From contig BTPG01000001.1 of NCBI GenBank assembly GCA_036245525.1, positions 224,881,748-224,945,747 of the forward strand: a stretch of 64,000 bases of DNA, given 5' to 3'. The notes under the pieces are model-generated. The model was not told the DNA's origin, did no database searches, and saw nothing but the letters and a program-made list of their open reading frames with translations. Positions within the stretch are counted from its first letter, which is position 1. Every line of letters begins with the position of its first letter. The DNA comes from Semisulcospira habei. Its lineage: Eukaryota > Mollusca > Gastropoda > Semisulcospiridae. The position numbers were made by a program, and so were the translations under genes. Below, in pieces: positions 1 to 10,461 of this stretch.

Positions 1-1905
1 CAACGGGCTTTGACAAGTGCTTGACTGACACGCCCCGTCTGTCACCAGGCTGATGAGGGACCGACCATCCGCCCCGTGGTTATCCGATGATGTCAGAGAA
101 GCTCGCCGCCGCCAGAAACGCGTGAAGCATCATTGGAGATGGACTGGTCTGACTGTCCATAGACAGGTCTATGGGAAAGTGAGGGCCGAAGTAACAGTGG
201 TCATAATTATACAGTCTGCCAGGAGACAGTTCTACAAGGACAGGATCGACTCCAGCTCATTGTCCAAGCAACTCTTCTCAGTCTTCAGTCAGCTGCAGGG
301 TAAGCCCCATACCATAACCCCACCAACGGATGTGCCAAGCCATGACCTTCCACAACGTTTCTGTGACTCTTTCTCAGATAAGATTAAGCATATCCACTCT
401 GAACTAGATTTGTGCTCATGTGATCCCCCTACTTTTGGTGTGTACAATGGCCCTTCACTGTCTCGTTGTGAGCCAGTGGCTGAGCCACCATAATTAATGC
501 TTCTCTCTCTACAGGTGCAGTGCTCACTCAGTTCAAACATGCTGTTGTGACACCACTCTTGAAAAAGCCTGGACTGGAAACAAACGATTTGAAACATTTT
601 AGAACTGTCTCTTACCTTCAGTTTATTTAAAAAGGTTTGGAGAAGGTTGTTTTGAAACAGCTACAAAGCCATTTGTCTGGAAACGGTCTTTTAGAAATGC
701 GTCAGCATACAAAAAAGATCACAGCACGGAGACTGCTGTGCTGAGTATCCTGGATGGTCTGCTAGTGAAGGCAGACAAGAGACTCATCTCTCATTGCTCT
801 CCTGGACCTCAGCGCAGCATTCGACACTGTCAATCATTATGTTTTGCTGAAGAGGTTGGCGTCCATGGTACCACCCTGGCCTAGCGGGATCACTTCATAC
901 GTTAAAGATCGTTCTCAGGCTGTTATTGTTAATGGCCAGCTATCTGCTTCTAGTCTTTCATTGTGTGGAGTCCCTCAGGGCTCTGAATTAGGGCCTGTTT
1001 TGTTCACTTTATATTCACAACCTCTGTCTGATGTAATTGCCACCCACGCGTGTGATTTTAACAAGTATGCTGACAATACTGAATTGTCAAAAAGTAGCGC
1101 ACCTAGCCATTTCAGCTCCGCAAAGATGAGCTTACAGTGTTGTATAGATGACGTCCTGTCCTCGATGACTAGCGACAAACATAAGCTTAACACTGACAAA
1201 ACCGAAGTCATGCCTGTTGCCTCTCAGTCTCGCCTTAGTCTGATTGACAGCAAGTTCGCAAACATTGGTAGCTGCAGCGTTCATTTCCAGAACTGTATCA
1301 AATATCTGGGTGTGAAGATTGATTCGACGCTCTCCATGCATGATCATATCAGTAGCGTCTGCTGCGCTGGTTGCCTTGAGTTGTACAGAATCTCTTCCCT
1401 CAAACCATATCTTACAGAAAGTGTGGCTTCAAGACTTGTAAATGCATTCATTGCGTTCAGGCTCGATTATTGCAACTCTGTACTGGCAGGTTTACCGGCA
1501 GACCAGATTTCCCTGTTGATTCAGAATAATGCAGCATGTCTCATCTTGAAAAAACAAAAGAGAGACCACGTTACGCCTCTGCTGAAGCAGCTGCACTGGC
1601 TGCCCGTGAAATTCCGCTGCCAGTACAAGATTGTAATTTTCACCTATCGGAATTTTGACAGATCTCTCCCTTCGTACCGTTCTGCCAAGCTGTTTAGAAG
1701 TACCCAACGGAGAAAGAAACACGCTTAGAAAAGACGGGTACAACACAATTTATTAATATTTCGGGTAAATACCCTTTGTCAAAATAGACAAACAAACAGA
1801 TTAACACATGCATATTACACGCTTGGCAGTCACCTTTTTGGTCTGGATTGCCAAGCTGTTTGTTTATCAGCCATCACATACCCTCCGTTCCTCCAGTGAA
1901 AAACC
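1..1905 (+). mobile_element. CR1-like LINE, decayed, left end outside window
   Basis: Reading frames broken by stops and frameshifts encode the connector region (about 53-493, with the motif RPSAPWLSDDVREARRRQ) and a reverse transcriptase (about 505-1683). RT signs are LLDLSAAFDTVN near 800, GVPQGSELGPVLF near 970 and YADNTEL near 1065. The last is a mutated form of the catalytic YADDTQL box, so the enzyme is dead. The C-terminal part (LDYCNSVLAGLP, QLHWLPV, YKI) is typical of CR1/Jockey-group LINEs. The frame stops at 1683, is interrupted by a 153-bp insertion, and resumes at 1849-1905 with YQPSHTLRSS before ending abruptly. No endonuclease is visible; it would lie left of the window. Family placement rests on motif recognition only. 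Confidence 0.85.
1696..1848 (-). mobile_element. Short Penelope-like insertion with 13-bp target duplication
   Basis: The LINE frame is split exactly here, and TGCCAAGCTGTTT is present on both sides (1683-1695 and 1849-1861). This shows an insertion of 153 bp with a 13-bp target-site duplication. Read on the minus strand it contains an ACAAAGGGTATTTACCCGAAA segment followed by AATAAATTGTGTTGTACCC and CGTGTTTCTTTCT. From family knowledge this resembles terminal regions of Penelope-like elements, which often carry minimal hammerhead ribozymes. Here the hammerhead-like core has two changes (CTGANGA would be expected, TTGACAA is present), so it is probably inactive. The insertion is seen directly; the family assignment is inference. 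Confidence 0.55.
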
Positions 1906-3392
1906 TATGTGACAGGGAAGTGCTTGTAAGGTGTTGGGAAGGGATGGGATGGGTTAAAGTAGTGTATAATTGTGTGTGTGTCTGAGAGAGAGTGTGCTGT
2001 TGTACATGCGCAGTGAGTGCAGTGTTTTCCTGGAGAACAGAGTTATACAAGATGTTACGATTGTGGGTGTGTTGTTCTGTGAGAGCATGCATGTGTTAAT
2101 CGTAGGAAATGATCCGATATTTATTTGAGCTATCATGGTTACTGACGTACCTTTTCAGTAAGATTCTCTATCGTTCTCGCAAATAGCGGAATGGGCTTTG
2201 TTATGATACGCTAAGTTTAGTCCGGAAGCTTCTAGTATAGTCGCAGGGAGAATAGCGGTGATTTTTGTCATGCGTAGATTCACGGAGAATAGATTAGAAC
2301 GTTCGAGTGAAATCGCGCTGTCTGGTGACCTCGTACGTGTGACGTCAAAGTGCAAGCTCTATTAGTCGTAGCTGTTTCCTGTGCACGTGAATTTAGCAGC
2401 CAGTCAGTGTTTTATTAAAGGTTGTGAACGGTCTGCCATATTATTGTGTGACATCATTACACACTAGGATTTGGGGCTGAAATTAGCAGTCATATTTTGT
2501 AGACTATTGTAGTTATTCTAGAAAGTTCCTTTTTTTATTAATATTTATGAGTTTGTTACGTGTTCCGTTCTGATTGGTTGCGTTGTGTGATTTCGTTAGA
2601 TTATTCTGGAAAGTTGTTTTACTATAAAAGATTGTGCTAGGAAGCACGTGGGTACATTGTCATGCATTGTCAGTTGTAGGGACACACAGTTTATCGTAGG
2701 TACATGGCCCATATAGGGTGTACATTGTGAGAGACGCAGCGTAATGGTGGTGTACGTTGTATGAGAAACTTCGAGTCGCCAGTGTTGACATTTTCAGAGG
2801 AGACATTGTATCAGTGTTGGTGCATTTGGGAATGCATTGTGTGGAGATCACATCGCTGAATTAAAATATTGTTGGAACTGTTACTCCAGTGTAGCCTACA
2901 TCCTTAAGCCACGTGTGACGGGTTGCAGCTGAATGAAGTTTATTTAAAAGAACCTTATGTGCGTGCGTCTGGTGTGTTTATCATACTACGACTACGACTT
3001 TACCAAGTAACACAAGAACTATTTATTATTGTTAGTAAGCTTTTCAGGCACAATCTGTGTGATATCATGGCTAATCTGTCTCCTTCTGTAGGTGTATCCA
3101 GACCGAAAGGGGTCAGTTCAGTTCAGACATGAAGAAATAATTTGTCACAGAAATCTTCCTGCATGTACAAACATCTCATTTCCATCTGTCACATCTTTCG
3201 ACTCCCCTCAAGAGGGGAGCACAACTAGCACAGTACACACAGTAAACTCTGACTGCCGCTGTTTTGGAAGCTCCCTAATAAGTGGGCATGGGTTTTTGTG
3301 CGCATTTTTTTGTGTTGTATGTTTTTCAGCTAATGTTTGTGTGTTTGGTTTGCAGCGCATGCTAGTGTGTGTGCATGTGTGTGTGTGTGTGT
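1906..3392. other. Intergenic/intronic stretch without recognised gene
   Basis: No protein homology is recognisable on either strand. If D2HGDH continues to the left, this is part of its third intron. It holds a promoter-like segment at 2573-2630 and a short GT tract at 3367-3393. Confidence 0.5.
2573..2630 (+). promoter_or_regulatory. CCAAT/TATA-like promoter motif, possible solo-LTR remnant
   Basis: An inverted CCAAT box (ATTGG, 2573-2577) is followed about 46 bases later by TATAAAAG (2623-2630). No gene follows. Such spacing is common in retroviral-type LTRs, but I found no matching LTR partner or TG...CA borders. Chance is a fair alternative. Confidence 0.2.
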
Positions 3393-3616
3393 TTATTCCA
3401 TATCATACTGAGGCTAAAAGCTTCAATTCTGTACACTGCCATATGCAAGCTACATTATAGTACTTACGGATAAGGATATAGACCAATGGATTTAGTTCAA
3501 GGATGGTGCCAGAATAGCTTGGCGCCTAGAGGCGCCAAGCTATTCTGGCACTATCCTTGAACTATTTTAGTCAAACTTATTGCAAACACTGGTGTATTCC
3601 GAATGATAAGGGTTAT
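3393..3616. mobile_element. Foldback MITE family A, copy A1
   Basis: The core is a 72-bp near-perfect hairpin (3493-3564): about 34-bp arms reading TTCAAGGATGGTGCCAG then AATAGCTTGGCGCC, and a 4-base loop. The outer parts match those of the copies at 4897, 7987 and 10006 (in reverse order), giving a unit of about 220 bp bounded by TTAT/TTAA. No coding capacity. Confidence 0.75.
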
Positions 3617-3797
3617 TCATTTGTTTTTGCTTTTATGTTGTGTGTGTGCAGGTTTTATAGTGGTTTTAGTTTTTGTGAAACCATGCAAACAACTAGGGAT
3701 ACTCAGAAAGGCTACAACAACCCGTATTCAGAGGAAAACGTATTTGTTGTTTTCTTGGCCAAACACAACTATTATGACAAAAGAATAAATCACTCAC

Positions 3798-3991
3798 TGC
3801 TTCCAGCCCCAAGACACTTCCATGGAGCGACCCATATCGCAGCAACCGCACACCCCCAGCATTGGTTGCTAGGTTACCACCAATGTGACAGCTGCCCTTA
3901 GCCCCAAGGTCGAGAGGCATGGTCAGGGCGTACTGACCGACATAGTCATCCAGCTTGGCCAGAACACAGCCCGCCTGACACACCAGAGTTC
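3798..3991 (-). CDS. D2HGDH: D-2-hydroxyglutarate dehydrogenase, exon 3
   Basis: The exon encodes [10 protein letters not shown], then [34 protein letters not shown] and SVLGLEA. This is part of the FAD-binding PCMH-type domain of mitochondrial D2HGDH, which oxidises D-2-hydroxyglutarate to 2-oxoglutarate and passes electrons to the ETF pathway. The GSCHIGGN loop belongs to the flavin-binding fold. The exon is 194 nt, preceded by CTTTTGCTGCAG and followed by GTGAGT. Its entry phase (two bases of a split Gly codon) matches exon 2. The exit phase is 0. Roughly the C-terminal 300 residues of the usual protein are missing; no exon for them is visible between 1 and 3790, so they should lie further left. 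Confidence 0.93.
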
Positions 3992-4061
3992 CTGCAGCAA
4001 AAGTTGACAAAAATGACAACTCTGATCTTTTCACTGCCAGGACATGGCGAATGATGTCCAG

Positions 4062-4127
4062 CTGCAAAAGACATAAAGCCTCATGAGCCCCCGCAAATGC
4101 GGGGGCTCATGTGGATTTATGTCTTTT
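4062..4127. mobile_element. Foldback MITE family B, copy B1
   Basis: A hairpin whose arms read CATGAGCCCCCGCA / TGCGGGGGCTCATG, with outer arms AAGACATAAA / TTTATGTCTT. The element's outer end (TTTTCACTGCC, about 4028) lies some 35 bases from the acceptor of D2HGDH exon 3, inside intron 2. Confidence 0.7.
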
Positions 4128-4896
4128 TTTAGTCCTATGTTCTTTATGCCTATTTTTAGTGCCCTTTCATTTGTGTTCTTCATGCAAATGTCATGTTTTT
4201 CACGCAAATGTCAATCAGTGGGCAGTGGGTTTGAGCCTTACAATCCATGACCACTGACAGCAAAGGGGATAATTGTTTAACACTTTGACCACTACTTATG
4301 TAGAAGGAACTATGCGTCTTTTATACTGAGCGGTATCGTCAGTAGCGGTTAAAGGTTTACAAAAAACAACATGATTCCCGCCATGACAGAAATTAAATAT
4401 TGACATTATATCTTATAGAAGAATGGTCAAATCAAGTCCAAGTAAAGTGATACCCATATGCAGAAGGTTCTTAGGTCAGCACTGGTAGTAGACAGATCAA
4501 CTATGTTATATCTATAGTTATAGGGTGATACTTGATTGGGTACAGGCACCAAGCTATTCTACCACCACCCTCAATAACTGTCATGCTTGATCTGTATCTT
4601 GTAGTTTGTGCATCAGGACTGAATGCTCAATGAAGATGAACAATAAAATTGTGACAATTCTTGCAGCCGTTCATTCAGTAAAATCCACTGCAATGTACAA
4701 ATAGCAAATAAATGTTGTCCTAAATCACCTTAAGCATAAAGACACTAGTATAGCGCTTTTGAAATGCCCAAGAACCACATTTAAGCAGTGAAAATGTCAA
4801 AAGATCTCTTAAGGAGAAAGCAATCTTTGCAACTGATTTTTCGTAATCATTTTTTAAGTAAGCTTGCTGCTCCTCTGGCTCCTGGGTATAATTAGA
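4128..4896. other. D2HGDH intron 2 stretch, no gene seen
   Basis: AT-rich sequence with one short foldback (family J, 4277-4352). A diverged family A end may lie at 4540-4575 (ACCAAGCTATTCTACCACC). Nothing coding. Confidence 0.5.
4277..4352. mobile_element. Foldback MITE family J, copy J1
   Basis: Bounded by TTAA (4277-4280) and GGTTAA (4348-4351). Imperfect inverted ends read AACACTTTGACCACTACTTA and CGGTATCGTCAGTAGCGG. Related copies lie at 36425 and 58254. Confidence 0.5.
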
Positions 4897-5107
4897 TTAA
4901 CCCATTACATCCTGATACTGATTTCGTCAAATTTGTTTATTGTCCTGTCATGGAAACATTATAAATTAGGAGATGGGGAACTGTTTTAGTTCAAGGGTGG
5001 AACCAGAATAGCTTGGAGCCTCAGGTGCCAAGCTATTCTGGCACCATTGTTGAACTATCAGTGAAATTTATTTCAAGCAATGAGCGTATCAGGATGAAAA
5101 GGGTTAA
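4897..5107. mobile_element. Foldback MITE family A, copy A2
   Basis: A complete 211-bp copy with TTAA at both ends (4897-4900, 5104-5107) and inverted termini AACCCATTACATCCTGATAC / TATCAGGATGAAAAGGGTT. The central hairpin, 4987-5057, has several arm mismatches, so this copy looks older than most. Confidence 0.8.
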
Positions 5108-5226
5108 AAAATGAAAAAGTTAAAAAACAGAAATCAGTTGCAAACAATAACTCTCCCAATCTAATCATAGGCAAACTTTCAGGATGAATGATGTATACCC
5201 ATTAAAAAAATGACGTAATGAGTAGA

Positions 5227-7861
5227 GGACACTGGGGAACACTACTTTCCAGCAAAAGGACAGTCGAAAGACCACCTGGATGCATCCTCGCTCCAAGCAC
5301 TGGCACCTTATCGACTATGTCCTAGTGCGTCGGAGGGACCGCAGTGATGTCCTCCTCACCAGAGTGATGCCCAGCGCAGAGTGCCACACTGACCACCGCC
5401 TTGTTCGCTGCAAACTCAGGCTCCGCCTCAAGCTGAAACCCAAGAAAGGGGGCCCTCCCAAGAAAAAGCTTGATGTTGCCAGCCTTCAGCATGACGACAA
5501 GAAAGCTGCCCTTCAGGCCGATTTACAGCGCATGCTCAAAGACACAGTTGATCCAGCAGACTCCTCTCCTGAAACACTCTGGGAACAAATGAAAACTGCT
5601 ATTGTAAAATCCTCTGTGGAAGTCTTGGGCTTTGCTAGAAAGAGGAACAAAGACTGGTTTGACGAAAACGACGTAGAGATCCAGGAACTTATAGCAAAAA
5701 AAAAGAGCCGCCCAGCCTTCCTGCCCTGTGAAGAAGTCTGCCTTCCGCCTCATCTGCAGCAGTCTCCAGCTCAAGCTTAGAGAGCTCCAGAACGCGTGGT
5801 GGTCCAGACTCGCACAGAGGACCCAGCTCTGCGTTGACAATGATGACTACAGGGGCTTCTACGAAGCACTGAAAGCAGTGTATGGCCCTAGGCACCTGGT
5901 ACAAAGTCCCCTGTGAAACGCTGATGGACAGGCACTCCTCACAGATAATACCTCCATCTTGAACCGCTGGTCGGAATACTTTCAGGACCTCTTCGGCGCT
6001 GAACGCACTGTTCAAGAAACAGTCATTCTCCAAATCCCACACCTTCCACTAAAGGTTGAATTGGACGAACCGCCCAGCGCCGAAGAGACCCTCACAGCCA
6101 TCCACCAGCTCAAGAGTGGCAAAGCAGCAGGCATTGACGGAATCCCGCCAGAGATCTGGAAACATGGAGGCCCAGCACTGCACAACAAGCTCCACGACCT
6201 TTTTCTCTGCTGCTGGGAAAAAGGAACACTACCAAAGGATCTCCGTGATGCAGTCATCATCACCCTGTACAAGAACAAAGGAGAGAAGTCTGCCTGCTCT
6301 AATTATTGTGGAATTACCCTGCTGTCCATTGCCGGGAAAATTCTTGCAAGGTTGCTCCTGAATCGGCTGGTACCTGCCATCGCTGAAGACCACCTCCCAG
6401 AGGGCCAGTGTGGCTTCAGAGCCAACAGGAGCACCACCGACATGGTCTTTGTGCTGAGACAGCTTCAGGAGAAGTGCCGCGAGCAGAACAAAGGGCTGTA
6501 CGTAACGTTTGTCGACCTAACAAAAGCGTTTGACACTGTGAGCAGGCAAGGTATGTGGCAGATCCTGGAGCGACTAGGTTGTCCCCCAAAGTTCCTCAAC
6601 ATGATCGTCCAGATCCACGAGGACCAGCAAGGCCAGGTCAGACTAAACAGTGACCTCTCAGAACCATTCCCCATTCGCAACGGCGTGAAGCAAGGCTGCG
6701 TGCTGGCACCGACCCTCTTCACCATCTTCTTCAGCATGATGTTGAAGCAGGCCACAGTGGACCTCGACGATGACGACGCAGTGTACATCAGGTATCGTCT
6801 CGATGGCAGCCTGTTCAACCTCAGACGACTGCAGGCCCACACGAAAACCCTAGGCCAACTGATTCGTGAGCTGCTCTTCGCTGATGACGCTGCCCTCGTT
6901 GCACACACAGAGAGAGCCTTGCAGCGCATTACGTCCTGCTTCACAGATGCTGCCCAGCTCTTTGGACTTGAGGTCAGTCTGAAAAAGACAGAGGTCCTTC
7001 ATCAGCCGGCACCCAAGGAAGAGCATCGCCCTCCCCACATCACCATCGGCGAGTCCGAACTTAAGTCTGTACACCAGTTTACCTACCTTGGCTGCATCAT
7101 CACGTCAGACGCCAAGCTGGACAAGGAGCTGGACAACAGGCTGGCAAAAGCGAACAGTGCTTTCGGGCGACTATTCAAGCGGGTGTGGCACAATCAACAG
7201 CTGAAAAAAGGCACCAAGATCAGCGTGTACAGAACTGTCGTCCTCACCACCCTGCTGTATGGTTCCGAGTCCTGGGCCCTCTACCGCAGCCAACTACGAT
7301 TCCTCGAACGCTTTCACCAGCGCTGCCTGCGTACCATCCTCAGCATTCACTGGAGTGACTATGTCACCAGCGTCGAGGTCCTTGAACAGGCGGAAACTGT
7401 GAGCATCGAGGCTTTGCTGCTGTGGACACAGCTTCGCTGGGCGGGGCACGTCTCCAGGATGGAGGATCATCGCCTACCCAAGATCACTCTGTTCGGCGAG
7501 CTCGCCACTGGACACCGAGACAGAGGGGCACCAAAGAAGAGATACAAAGACGGTCTCAAGAAGTCGCTTAGTGCCTGCCAAATCGACCACCGCCAGTGGT
7601 CTTCACTTGCTGCGGACCGTGACACCTGGCGCTCCACCATTCACAAGTCTCCTTTGAGGACTCTCGCAGAGCTAACCTTAAGGACAAGCGGCTTAGAAGA
7701 AAAAACAGAGTTGTCGTAACTCAGAACCCTGACCAGACCTTCCCCTGCAGCCTCTGCGGTCGAACCTGCCTGTCCCGGATTGGCCTCCGCAGCCACGAAA
7801 ATGCCTGCAGACGACGTGGGCAAGCCCTATAGAATCTTCATTCGCGAAGTCAAGCCAAGAG
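5227..7861 (+). mobile_element. APE-type LINE with C-terminal zinc finger, copy 1
   Basis: A 5'-truncated copy inside D2HGDH intron 2, in opposite orientation to the gene. AATGAGTAGA occurs directly before (5217-5226) and after it (7862-7871), a 10-bp target duplication that fixes both borders. It contains the end of an apurinic-type endonuclease (about 5280-5450: HPRSKHWHLIDYVLV, HTDHRLV), a linker, the reverse transcriptase, and a C-terminal segment with CSLCGRTCLSRIGLRSH. The 3' end, GAAGTCAAGCCAAGAG without a poly-A tail, is shared by all four copies in the window. The domain order and the WAGHVSRM and KKRYKD motifs are common in mollusc LINEs; I do not assign a clade. Confidence 0.92.
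5959..7719 (+). pseudogene. LINE reverse transcriptase ORF, 586 codons
   Basis: The longest uninterrupted RT frame in the window. In order: fingers (KSGKAAGIDGIPPEIWK, residues about 51-67), YKNKGEKSACSNYCGITLLS, palm A (TFVDLTKAFDTV), GVKQGCVLAPTLF, the catalytic palm C box [10 protein letters not shown] (intact Asp-Asp), thumb, and the RWAGHVSRMEDHRLPK segment. It is separated from the endonuclease frame (5280-5780) by a frameshift near 5750. A 7-nt deletion near 7650, relative to copy 4, shifts the end out of frame, so the zinc finger at about 7740-7800 is not in this ORF. The RT domain alone could still be functional. Confidence 0.88.
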
Positions 7862-8147
7862 AATGAGTAGATCACATAGTTTCTATGTCTCAAATGAAAA
7901 TGAGCAAATGCAAAAGGGAACACTTTACTAAAGTGCACCTAACACACTTCCCAAAATGGTTACAAAAACTATTGAAAAACTCTATTTTAACCCTTATCAT
8001 TTAGAATACATCAGTGTGTGAAATAAGTTTGACTAAAATAGTTCAAGGGTAGTGCCAGAATAGCTTGGCGCCTCTAGGCGCCAAGCTATTCTGGCACTAC
8101 CCTTGAACTAAAGTCATTGGTCTATATCCTATTCTGTAGGTACAATA

Positions 8148-9750
8148 GTAATGGTCAAAACTTAAGGGCCACCACACTTTTTTGTGTCATTGTTTATCGT
8201 CGCAAGTACGCTAATAAAATACGTTCTTTCGATCCAAATGGGTTAAAAGTTGACCTTAGACAGCCCACTGTACAGGGAACAATAGACAACAATTTGTCAG
8301 TTTCCACAAATGTGTCAAACACACGTGAAACATCGTCAGTTTTTGTGAAAAGCTGTGCGATATTGGCAAGCATACCAAAGGCAGGCAGGTGGAAAAACTC
8401 AGTAAAGTCGTGATGCACGTGCTAAAGGGGTCAGTCATGAAGACTGAGCACTTCTGTTTTGCTACAAATACCGGTACAGTAGGGGCATAATTGTCACTTT
8501 CCTAACCATGCCACCACGACGAAGCCTAACACCCGTAGATCAAGGCCAGGCGCTAGCATGGCTGCAGGATGGAATTTCCGGACGAGAAGTTGGGAGACGT
8601 CTTGGGGTGTCCCGTTCAGTGACCCAGAGGTTGCTGGCATGATTCCAAGAAAATGGGAGGGTAGAATGACAACCCTGCTCAGGACACCCGCGTTACACCA
8701 GCAGAAGGGAGGACAGATACCTCTGTGTGGCGGCTCTGCGCTGCCCAACTGTCACGACAACCACTCTGCGACGTCAACTGGTGCAAGCTGCAAACGTTAA
8801 CGTCAGCAAAAAGCACAGTCTGTCGACGTCTGCGTGAAATTGGCCTGGCTTTATGCTGAGCAACAGTGAGAATACCCCTCACTCCAGCTCTTCGCAGAGC
8901 CCGAGTTGCCTGGTGTCATCAACATGTGAGGTGGAACAGACTTCAGTGGACTCAGGCGCTGTTTACTGATGAGTCACGGGTCACTGTGTCCTTTAATGAT
9001 GGCAGGGTGAGGGTCTGGAGACGCCAGGGCGAGCGATTCATGGATAGATGCGTCCAAGAGGTGGATCGCTACGGAGAAGGCTCAGTCATGGTCTGGGCAG
9101 GCTTCAGCTGGGAAGGCAGGACCCCCCTCCACGTCATCCGAGGCACCCTGACTGGCCTGCGCTATCGGGACGAGATTGTGCAGCCCCTCATCCAGCCAGC
9201 TCTCCAAGCCATAGGCGACAATGCTGTTCTGCAGGACGACAACGCTCGACCTCATCACGCCTGTGTGGTGGATGAGTACCTTGAGCAACAGGTCAATATG
9301 AGGATGGAGTGGCCAGCTCGTTCACTTGATCTGGCTCCCATCGAGCACCTCTGGGATGTGCTGGGGCAACGTGTAGTCAGCAACCACCCCGACCTCAAGG
9401 CGTCCCCCAGCTGACTCAGTTCCTGCATCAAGAGTGGGAAGTGATCTCACAACATGTTCTCCAAACCCTGGTGAACTCCATGCGTCAACGCTGCATCAAA
9501 TGCTTGGCTGCAAACAGCGCATATACTCACTACTGACTAGACCAGTCTTGTGTGACTTTTCAAATGAGGGGTGGGTGAACATTCTAACATACTGCTGTTG
9601 TTACAATTGCTTGATTTACTCAAAATGTAAATGAAATTGTTACTGAATAAATTACCAAAGTACTGACTCCAAGTATTGTTACATTATTTGTGTGGTGTTG
9701 TCGGCACATCTGTGATAAAAAAAAAGTGGCCCTTAAGTTTTGACCATTAG
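8148..9750 (+). mobile_element. Tc1-family DNA transposon, degenerate
   Basis: Terminal inverted repeats start TAATGGTCAAAACTTAAGGG on the left (8149) and the same in reverse on the right (to 9749). They are flanked by TA on both sides (8146-8147, 9751-9752), the Tc1/mariner target duplication. The 1603-bp length is typical. It carries a transposase pseudogene and lies within a MITE in intron 2 of D2HGDH. Confidence 0.93.
8508..9536 (+). pseudogene. Tc1-like transposase, DD34E, inactivated
   Basis: Starts MPPRRSLTPVDQGQALAWLQ, followed by a helix-turn-helix (GREVGRRLGVSRSVTQRLLA). The catalytic triad can be read as D in LFTDESR (about 8970), D in LQDDNARPH (about 9240) and E in LAPIEHLWD (about 9345). 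There are 34 residues between the second and third, so the class is DD34E. It is dead: in-frame TGA at 8640 and 8667, a frameshift at an A-run near 8810, another TGA at 8857, and a frameshift near 9400. The normal end appears to be the TGA at 9534-9536. Confidence 0.92.
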
Positions 9751-10005
9751 TATATAATGTAGCTTGCATATATGCCAGTGTATAAATTTGAAGCTTTTAG
9801 CCTCAGGATGCTATGGGTTAAAACATTTGCTACTTTGAACCAGGCACAAAGAGCAGACAACATTCATTTTCTTCACACTTTCCATCAAAGAAGTGAATCA
9901 GAACTTTCTTTTGAGTGAAATCATTGCAGAAAACATAGTTCATGAGCATTGCAACACACCATCATACTGTAAAGAGTACCAGTGGCTACATGCACAATTA
10001 GTGAA

Positions 10006-10227
10006 ATAACCCTTTTCATCCTGATACACCATTACAAGAAATAAATTTGACTATAATAGTTTAAGGGTGGTGCTAAAATAGCTTGGCGCCAAGCTATTCT
10101 GGCACCACCCCTGAACTAAAATGGTTGATTTATCTCCTAATCTGTAATGTAGCCTTCATAGATCAATAAGCAAATTATTATTTAAAAAAAATATTTAAAA
10201 AATCAGCCTCAGGATGTAATGGGTTCA
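10006..10227. mobile_element. Foldback MITE family A, copy A4, touching a splice donor
   Basis: Ends read ATAACCCTTTTCATCCTGAT and CAGGATGTAATGGGTTCA. The core hairpin at 10057-10118 has almost no loop (TTGGCGCCAA centre) and a few arm mismatches. On the minus strand, the end of this element begins within the first six bases of D2HGDH intron 2. Confidence 0.8.
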
Positions 10228-10232
10228 CAAAC

Positions 10233-10430
10233 CAGAGATTTCATCTAGGCTGATGATGTTGTTCATGAGCTGTGTGGATATGATGACCTCATCAAAGACA
10301 GGCACACTGCCACCCACCAACCCTGTGTTCCCTCCCTGCGGCACCACTGCAAGGTTGCGGTCATAGCAGTAACACAAGATAGCTGCGACCTCTTCTGTTG
10401 TCTTGGGGCGAAGGAGGATTTGACTTGCTC
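10233..10430 (-). CDS. D2HGDH: D-2-hydroxyglutarate dehydrogenase, exon 2
   Basis: Encodes [20 protein letters not shown], then the FAD pyrophosphate-binding stretch [20 protein letters not shown], then [15 protein letters not shown]. These match the N-terminal half of the FAD_binding_4 (PCMH) domain of D2HGDH. The [15 protein letters not shown] loop holds the flavin. The exon is 198 nt, entered after ...GAATCTAG and left at GTTTGT, a weak GT donor lacking the usual purine and G at +3 to +5. Both ends are phase 1, in agreement with exons 1 and 3. Intron 2 (about 6.2 kb) is packed with mobile elements. Confidence 0.95.
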
Positions 10431-10461
10431 CTAGATTCAAATTGATAAAAATGACGGCAAT

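Larger units (their letters stand above)
7987..9821. mobile_element. Foldback MITE family A, copy A3, split by a Tc1 element
   Basis: The left part (7987-8147) holds TTAACCCTTATCATT and the intact core hairpin 8039-8110 (CTCTAG centre). The right part (9751-9821) ends ATGCTATGGGTTAA. Both match uninterrupted copy A1 in reverse orientation, and TTAA is present at both outer ends. The 1.6 kb between is the Tc1 insertion. Confidence 0.85.

Noticed and set aside
2573..2630. Full LTR retrotransposon
   Set aside because: No gag-pol fragment, no second LTR and no TG...CA boundary could be found; only a promoter-like motif remains.
3493..3564. Regularly occurring similar hairpins as a CRISPR array
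   Set aside because: Spacing is irregular (hundreds to thousands of bases), orientation varies, and the host is an animal.
6465..6944. Minus-strand frames opposite the LINE RTs (also 41142-41606, 25141-25407)
   Set aside because: They are antisense shadows of strongly coding LINE sequence and match no known protein.
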